The notes under the pieces: model-generated
Databases searched by the model: none
The model's input: the letters and a program-made list of their open reading frames with translations, nothing else
Told to the model about the DNA's origin: nothing
In this document: in pieces, positions 41,074-44,883 of the stretch
How the letters are laid out: the number at the start of each line of letters is the position of its first letter
Position numbering within the stretch: the stretch's first letter is position 1
From: Saprospiraceae bacterium
GTDB taxonomy: Bacteria; Bacteroidota; Bacteroidia; Chitinophagales; Saprospiraceae
Reading direction: 5' to 3'
Assembly: GCA_019634045.1 (NCBI GenBank)
Contig: JAHQWA010000354.1
Location: 1 to 44,883, forward strand
Length of the DNA: 44,883 nt
Made by a program: the position numbers and the translations under genes

Positions 41074-42015
41074 CTAAACAGTGGAATTTGCTTGAAAAAA
41101 GCCATTACAAATGTGTTCGATATGGGAGTGATCCGTTCCGCAACAGCCACCCACCACTTGTAAGGCTGGCAAAATACCCCGCAATTGGCCGTAAGCATCA
41201 GCCAGCTGGCTAGGATTACCCCTATCTAAGCTTGTAGCCTCGTCCAACTCTGCATGGCTTTTCATAGAGGCATTGGCGCGGATCCCTCTGATTCGATCTA
41301 ACCAAGCCCCCGAAGACTTGAAGAGGTCTTGGAAATGTGCAGGATGTGCACAGTTTATCATGTAGTGAGTAACATACCCATCTGTCAATCTATCCGTTCG
41401 TTCTATGGCATCTCGTAAAGATTCACCATTTGGTAGCCGGCCATCCGTCTCAACAGTAAAAGAAATAACGGCAGGAAGTGTTTGTGCTTGCGCTGCCCGC
41501 ACAATTCCGATGGCTTCATCTACGTAGTTGATCGTCATAGCCGTTACCAAATCCACTTTACTCCTGGCGAAGGCATCCACTTGCAAGCGATGATATTGCG
41601 CTGCTTCTTCAGTCGTCATCACTTGACCGGGTACGTAGCCATCTCCTCTTGGGCCAATATTTCCACTGACTAATACCTCTATATCCTGTTCTATGTAAGC
41701 TGAACCTAGTGCTCGCACAAATCGCACGGCACGTTGATTGATCGCAGCCAACTCGGAAGGGCTAAATCCTAATTTAAAACCCCAATCTTCATTGGCTCTC
41801 CAAGTGGGTGTCTCGAGGATGAAGCCCGAACCATATTCCTGCGCTAATTGGAGGTAGGGTAAATAGTACTTTTGCAAGGCTAACCTCCCTTCAGGGTATT
41901 GCAATAAGGTAAAGGCGGCAAAATGAGGCAGTTCAATGCCATACTGGAATATCAAAGTCGTTTCCAGTCCACCGTCGGTGAGATAGAATTCCGATTCTAA
42001 AAAATGCTGTTCCAT
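41074..42015 (-). CDS. Homocysteine S-methyltransferase family protein
   Basis: 313 residues, a TIM-barrel of the Hcy-binding family. The zinc ligands are intact: Cys222 in MINCAHP and Cys291/Cys292 in VVGGCCGT. The N-terminal YLTDGGLETTL corresponds to the D-G-G-x-x-T motif that binds homocysteine, and ETPTWRANEDW matches the E-T-x-T-x-x-A-N segment. Such enzymes move a methyl group from S-methylmethionine or a related donor to homocysteine or another thiol or selenol. No cobalamin or folate domain is attached. It is the last gene of an operon with a GNAT and a sterol desaturase-family enzyme. Confidence 0.9.
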   Translation of the reverse strand: MEQHFLESEFYLTDGGLETTLIFQYGIELPHFAAFTLLQYPEGRLALQKYYLPYLQLAQEYGSGFILETPTWRANEDWGFKLGFSPSELAAINQRAVRFVRALGSAYIEQDIEVLVSGNIGPRGDGYVPGQVMTTEEAAQYHRLQVDAFARSKVDLVTAMTINYVDEAIGIVRAAQAQTLPAVISFTVETDGRLPNGESLRDAIERTDRLTDGYVTHYMINCAHPAHFQDLFKSSGAWLDRIRGIRANASMKSHAELDEATSLDRGNPSQLADAYGQLRGILPALQVVGGCCGTDHSHIEHICNGFFQANSTV

Positions 42016-42040
42016 GAATATTCAATTTGAAGGGTTGGAA

Positions 42041-42862
42041 CTAGAACTCGAAGATCCAGTTCTGACGTTGATAAGCTATTTCAAATCCTACTCTTCGCAT
42101 ATTTCTGGCGCTCGTCACTGTTTTACCATTGATCTCTTCCGCCGTCTCACTCACTAAGTATCGGCAGCCTAATTGGCGGGCCACTTCTATTCTCTTTTGC
42201 AAAAGCTGTTGCTGTATCCCCAGCCCTCTATAAGTGGGAAGTGTAGCTGCAAAAGCCATAGAGGCGCACTCTCCTTCTACATGTAATGCTCCTACTCCCA
42301 CTATCTGTTCGTCCATATGCACCGCATAATGCTGGTACCCCGGAGCACCGACACTCTGGTTCAGCCAATGATCTAGCTGATCATACTTCCAATCAAAACA
42401 GGTACAAATCAGTTTACCGAATTGTGAAACATCTTCCAACCCAAGCTTTAGGATCGGAAAGCCTTCTTGGGCAGTGTTTAGATCCTTTGCCGTCGGCCGG
42501 AAGTGCTTCGTCCAATTGTTATAGTGTCTAAAACCGCTTGCTTGCAAGATTTCGAAGGTCGTCTCATCCAGGGTCTGGGGACTCAATTGGATAAAGAAGC
42601 GCTTCACTCCTACTTTTTGGTAAAAACCTACGATAGTACGTAGTTGCTCCCTATTAATCGAGTAGTCCAATCCTAAACCAACTACTCGATTCATGGCAAG
42701 AACAGGTATTCCTGGTACGGCAAAAGCCATTCCCCCTCCAATCACACTCGCATAACTCTTCAGAGGAGCCGTTTCACGATAGTATTTCTTCCAATACTGC
42801 ACTTCGCTATACTCTAAGGCTCGTACTATATCTAAGTCGATTGTTGCTGTCGGATTCTTCAT
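42041..42862 (-). CDS. GNAT acetyltransferase (two-domain)
   Basis: 273 residues. The first 130 residues look like a degenerate GNAT half (GVKRFFIQLSPQTLDETTFEILQASGFRHYNNW). The C-terminal half is a proper GNAT domain with HVEGECASMAFAATLPTYRGLGIQQQLLQKRIEVA, containing R-G-L-G-I-Q, and the last strand SARNMRRVGFEIAYQRQNWIF. Acceptor unknown. The gene starts 3 nt after the stop of the sterol desaturase-family gene and ends 25 nt before the methyltransferase, so all three are expressed together. Confidence 0.85.
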   Translation of the reverse strand: MKNPTATIDLDIVRALEYSEVQYWKKYYRETAPLKSYASVIGGGMAFAVPGIPVLAMNRVVGLGLDYSINREQLRTIVGFYQKVGVKRFFIQLSPQTLDETTFEILQASGFRHYNNWTKHFRPTAKDLNTAQEGFPILKLGLEDVSQFGKLICTCFDWKYDQLDHWLNQSVGAPGYQHYAVHMDEQIVGVGALHVEGECASMAFAATLPTYRGLGIQQQLLQKRIEVARQLGCRYLVSETAEEINGKTVTSARNMRRVGFEIAYQRQNWIFEF

Positions 42863-42865
42863 CGT

Positions 42866-43675
42866 CTATCCCTGAGGTGTTTTATGGAATTCGCGAATTG
42901 ATGAATCTACCAGTTCCTGATTAGCAGAATTGTCAGAAATATTCTTAAAGAGCAGCATATCTCCTATTTGATCCGATGCCCCTAAGTAGAAGCCTGTTTC
43001 AACCTCATACCCGCTCGGATTATCAAACGTCCCAAATAGGATATCGAAAATGGGCAAATCAGAATAATTGTGTTTGTGTATGCCTTGCCCGTGGTGGATG
43101 GTATGACTTTCTGGTCTCTGCACGATATAACCTATCCAAGCCGGCGTTCGGATATTTGCGTGTTGAAAAATGGCCAAAAAATTGGTGACCAGTAACACAA
43201 CCGTAATAGCCTGCGGGCTCAATCCGATCAACAGGGCAAAACAGGCACTCCCTAGCAAGGTGAAACCAATCATATCCATCGGGCTAAAGAAGAATGCCCC
43301 ATAGGTATCCATTCTTTCCGCACTGTGATGCATTTGATGAAAGGTTCTCCATAAGAAATCAGAGCTGTGCATAGCCCTGTGCCAAATGTATAAAGCTAGC
43401 TCATAGATCAATAAACCGACCGTTGCGCCGGTGATCGTATCTAAGGAGGAAAGATCCAAAAGCCGGTAAGGCTCCAAATAGGGATCTGTCCATAGGGGAA
43501 GATAAGAGGACAAATAAAAGAATACAGCAAAGGCCGTCAGGCCTTTTAGTTTCCAAAACCGAACCGCTGGTAAAGGGCGAGCAGGAAATAGGCCTTCCCA
43601 AATCATCAACCCTACATACATTGCTATTACGGTAAGGGAAATGGGATCTAGTAAAATTTCAATTGGTGTTGGCAT
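42866..43675 (-). CDS. Sterol desaturase/fatty acid hydroxylase family membrane enzyme
   Basis: 269 residues, non-haem di-iron membrane oxygenase. Histidine boxes are seen at 99-103 (HRAMH), 113-117 (HQMHH), 172 (FQHAN) and 191-195 (HTIHH), followed by HKHNYSDLPIFDILFGTF, the conserved end of the family. Four or five membrane helices flank them (AFAVFFYLSSYLPLW, ATVGLLIYELALYIW, FTLLGSACFALLIGL, ITVVLLVTNFLAIF). It hydroxylates or desaturates a lipid or sterol-like substrate, using O2 and an electron donor. First gene of a three-gene operon. Confidence 0.92.
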   Translation of the reverse strand: MPTPIEILLDPISLTVIAMYVGLMIWEGLFPARPLPAVRFWKLKGLTAFAVFFYLSSYLPLWTDPYLEPYRLLDLSSLDTITGATVGLLIYELALYIWHRAMHSSDFLWRTFHQMHHSAERMDTYGAFFFSPMDMIGFTLLGSACFALLIGLSPQAITVVLLVTNFLAIFQHANIRTPAWIGYIVQRPESHTIHHGQGIHKHNYSDLPIFDILFGTFDNPSGYEVETGFYLGASDQIGDMLLFKNISDNSANQELVDSSIREFHKTPQG

Positions 43676-43776
43676 CTTTAGTTTTTTTAAGGGTTAAAAG
43701 AAAACATTCACCCTTAAAGCGTGAGCCTTGACCTCACTTTGTGAGGCTACCCAATAGAAAAAACTCACAACTCGAC
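43676..43776. other. Spacer with two hairpins between two minus-strand genes
   Basis: TTAAGGGT (43687-43694) pairs with ACCCTTAA (43710-43717), and CCTCAC-TTT-GTGAGG lies at 43732-43746. They probably mark the end of the TPR regulator transcript; no T-tract follows on the minus strand. Confidence 0.5.
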
Positions 43777-44883
43777 TTACACCGTCCAGTTCATCTCTTT
43801 TTCTGGTGTATATTCACAAACTAAGCCCGTCTTGATCGTATTCTTTAGATGCTTGCCTAAGGTGGGATGGACCTGGCTAATCTTCTTAATGGCACTCCTA
43901 ATTCGCCAAGTCACGGCAGTGCGAGCTTTTTCAATACTACCGGAAACCTTACGGGCACGGCCTCCTATGCCCATCGATTGCGACAAATGGTCTAGCAGTT
44001 GATCATATTCTCTCCGAAGCAACTCCAACTGCTCTGATTGTTGTAATAGCTCGGCTTCTTCGATCGAGGCTTGCAAGACGGAAATCCGTCGTTGATAGCT
44101 CTTCTTTGCCTTGTCATCAAATACGGCCTCTCCTTTCTGTATCAAGGTCGCCTTCATCAAATCTGTACAATGGATTCCTTGATGAGGTATCGCTAAAAGT
44201 TTAACCAAATCGTGATACCCTTTTACCTCCTTTAGTCGTACCTCTTGCCCATCAAAACGCAGCGTCCACAACTCTCCTTCCTTGATAAAATGATGATCAT
44301 CCAATTCAGTTTTTATTTTCAGCTGGGGAGTGCGCTTGATTTCACCTAAACCAATATATTTCCAAAACTCCTGTAAGTAGGTTTTAGATTTATAGGGATT
44401 CACATCAATCGTCCACCGCAAAGCTTCCGCTGAGGTAGTAGACTGTCCTTGTTTGATTTTTTCTTGAAAGCACGAAATAAAATCATCCCAATAGCGCTGC
44501 ATTTTTTCAAAATCCTTCTGATAGTAGCAGGCGGCTGCCATAACTGCGGAGAAATCAACCCAACCTAGCCCTTTCTCTTGTCGCTCACCTAACTGTAGCG
44601 CTTCCTCAAAACGTCCCAATTCGAATAAGATGAAAGCGCCTGCCGTTAGAAATGCATCGTCAATGGGCTTGAGTAAGCATGCTTTTTCATACAACTTATA
44701 CGCCTCCTGTGGGTAGCCTAGAAAAGTCAATCCACATGCTATTTGGATCAGGTTTTCCGCGTCGCTGGCGTTAGTACGTAAAGCTTTTCGGAGGTAGTGT
44801 TCCGCCTTGTCATAGACAACATTGGCATCAGTCAACTGCATAGCCTTCGCAGAGATATCAACGGAATCCACCCGCTCCGCCCC
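43777..44883 (-). CDS. TPR protein with C-terminal winged-helix-type regulator domain (5' truncated)
   Basis: The frame is open to the window end (codons for G-A-E-R precede V-D-S-V-D), so the gene begins beyond 44883; the GTG at 44869-44871 is an internal codon. The visible N-terminal half has three or four TPRs (AEHYLRKALRTNASDAENLIQI, AYKLYEKACLLKPIDDAFL, FEEALQLGERQEKGL). The C-terminal half shows LWTLRFDGQEVRLKEVKGYHDLVKLL with H-C-T-D-L, and ends RTAVTWRIRSAIKKISQVHPTLGKHLKNTIKTGLVCEYTP. This is the domain found at the end of large ATPase/adenylate-cyclase-like and TPR regulators (pattern W-x-x-x-F-D-G-x-x-x-x-L-x-D-x-K-G, then V-T-x-x-I-R-x-A-I-x-x-I, and C-x-Y-x-P). The upstream part probably carries an ATPase or cyclase domain. 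Confidence 0.8.
   Translation of the reverse strand, partial: GAERVDSVDISAKAMQLTDANVVYDKAEHYLRKALRTNASDAENLIQIACGLTFLGYPQEAYKLYEKACLLKPIDDAFLTAGAFILFELGRFEEALQLGERQEKGLGWVDFSAVMAAACYYQKDFEKMQRYWDDFISCFQEKIKQGQSTTSAEALRWTIDVNPYKSKTYLQEFWKYIGLGEIKRTPQLKIKTELDDHHFIKEGELWTLRFDGQEVRLKEVKGYHDLVKLLAIPHQGIHCTDLMKATLIQKGEAVFDDKAKKSYQRRISVLQASIEEAELLQQSEQLELLRREYDQLLDHLSQSMGIGGRARKVSGSIEKARTAVTWRIRSAIKKISQVHPTLGKHLKNTIKTGLVCEYTPEKEMNWTV

Noticed and set aside
1-44883. CRISPR array, insertion sequence, prophage or classical defence system
   Set aside because: No regular direct repeats with spacers, transposase, integrase, nuclease-helicase pair or toxin-antitoxin pair is visible in any frame.

Overview
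The window reads as a chromosomal segment of a Bacteroidota bacterium, most likely of the Saprospiria (Lewinella/Haliscomenobacter-like) side. The pointers are: gliding genes gldE and gldD next to mutY and ssb; a secreted protein with a type-B type IX secretion (T9SS) C-terminal domain; many short upstream boxes fitting the Bacteroidota -7 element TAnnTTTG; weak Shine-Dalgarno sequences; and moderate GC that falls visibly near 38-40.5 kb. I see no rRNA, tRNA, CRISPR array, insertion sequence or phage gene. The taxonomic call is inference, not a database result.

Layout. 1-1690: 3' part of bamA. 2034-3890: subtilisin-like protease with a SPOR domain, convergent with a membrane-anchored AraC regulator (3895-4947). 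5086-7772: coupled pair of a BNR-repeat lipoprotein and a degenerate M20 amidohydrolase. 7899-15717: a membrane protein, two S41 proteases (one is Prc/CtpA-type), an ABC-F ATPase and a secreted alpha/beta hydrolase. 16123-21631: an ECF sigma factor preceded by three copies of a 17-19 bp element, then mutY, ssb, gldE, gldD and a serpin-like protein. 21701-23706: four small genes (NTF2-like, two ABM monooxygenase-fold proteins, SRPBCC) divergent from a MerR regulator, with two near-identical 19-bp palindromes and a consensus promoter between them. 23727-26711: GNAT, AraC, S41-TPR protease. 26910-27980: recA with a consensus promoter. 28536-34597: a small anti-sigma-like protein, DUF819 membrane protein, DUF2147 protein, alkyltransferase-like protein, a TrpF-like pseudoenzyme candidate and a MacB/FtsX-type permease. 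35494-37767: T9SS cargo. 37768-39006: gene-poor, with a long inverted repeat and an orphan terminator. 39007-40616: an A-rich, helical protein of unknown function and a 37-residue double-glycine leader peptide. 41074-44883: an operon of sterol desaturase-family enzyme, GNAT and homocysteine S-methyltransferase family protein, then the C-terminal part of a TPR regulator cut by the window end.

How the parts relate. BamA, GldD/GldE and the T9SS cargo belong to envelope biogenesis and surface export. MutY, SSB, RecA and the alkyltransferase-like protein belong to DNA maintenance. Proteases are abundant (S8, three S41, M20-like, prolyl-oligopeptidase-like). The items I would check first are the MerR-controlled small-enzyme operon, the triple repeat before the sigma factor, the double-glycine peptide without visible partners, and three enzyme-fold proteins that have lost recognised catalytic residues (M20-like, TrpF-like, alkyltransferase-like). 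I did not find one large unmistakable new system; the MerR operon and the RiPP-like peptide are the closest candidates.
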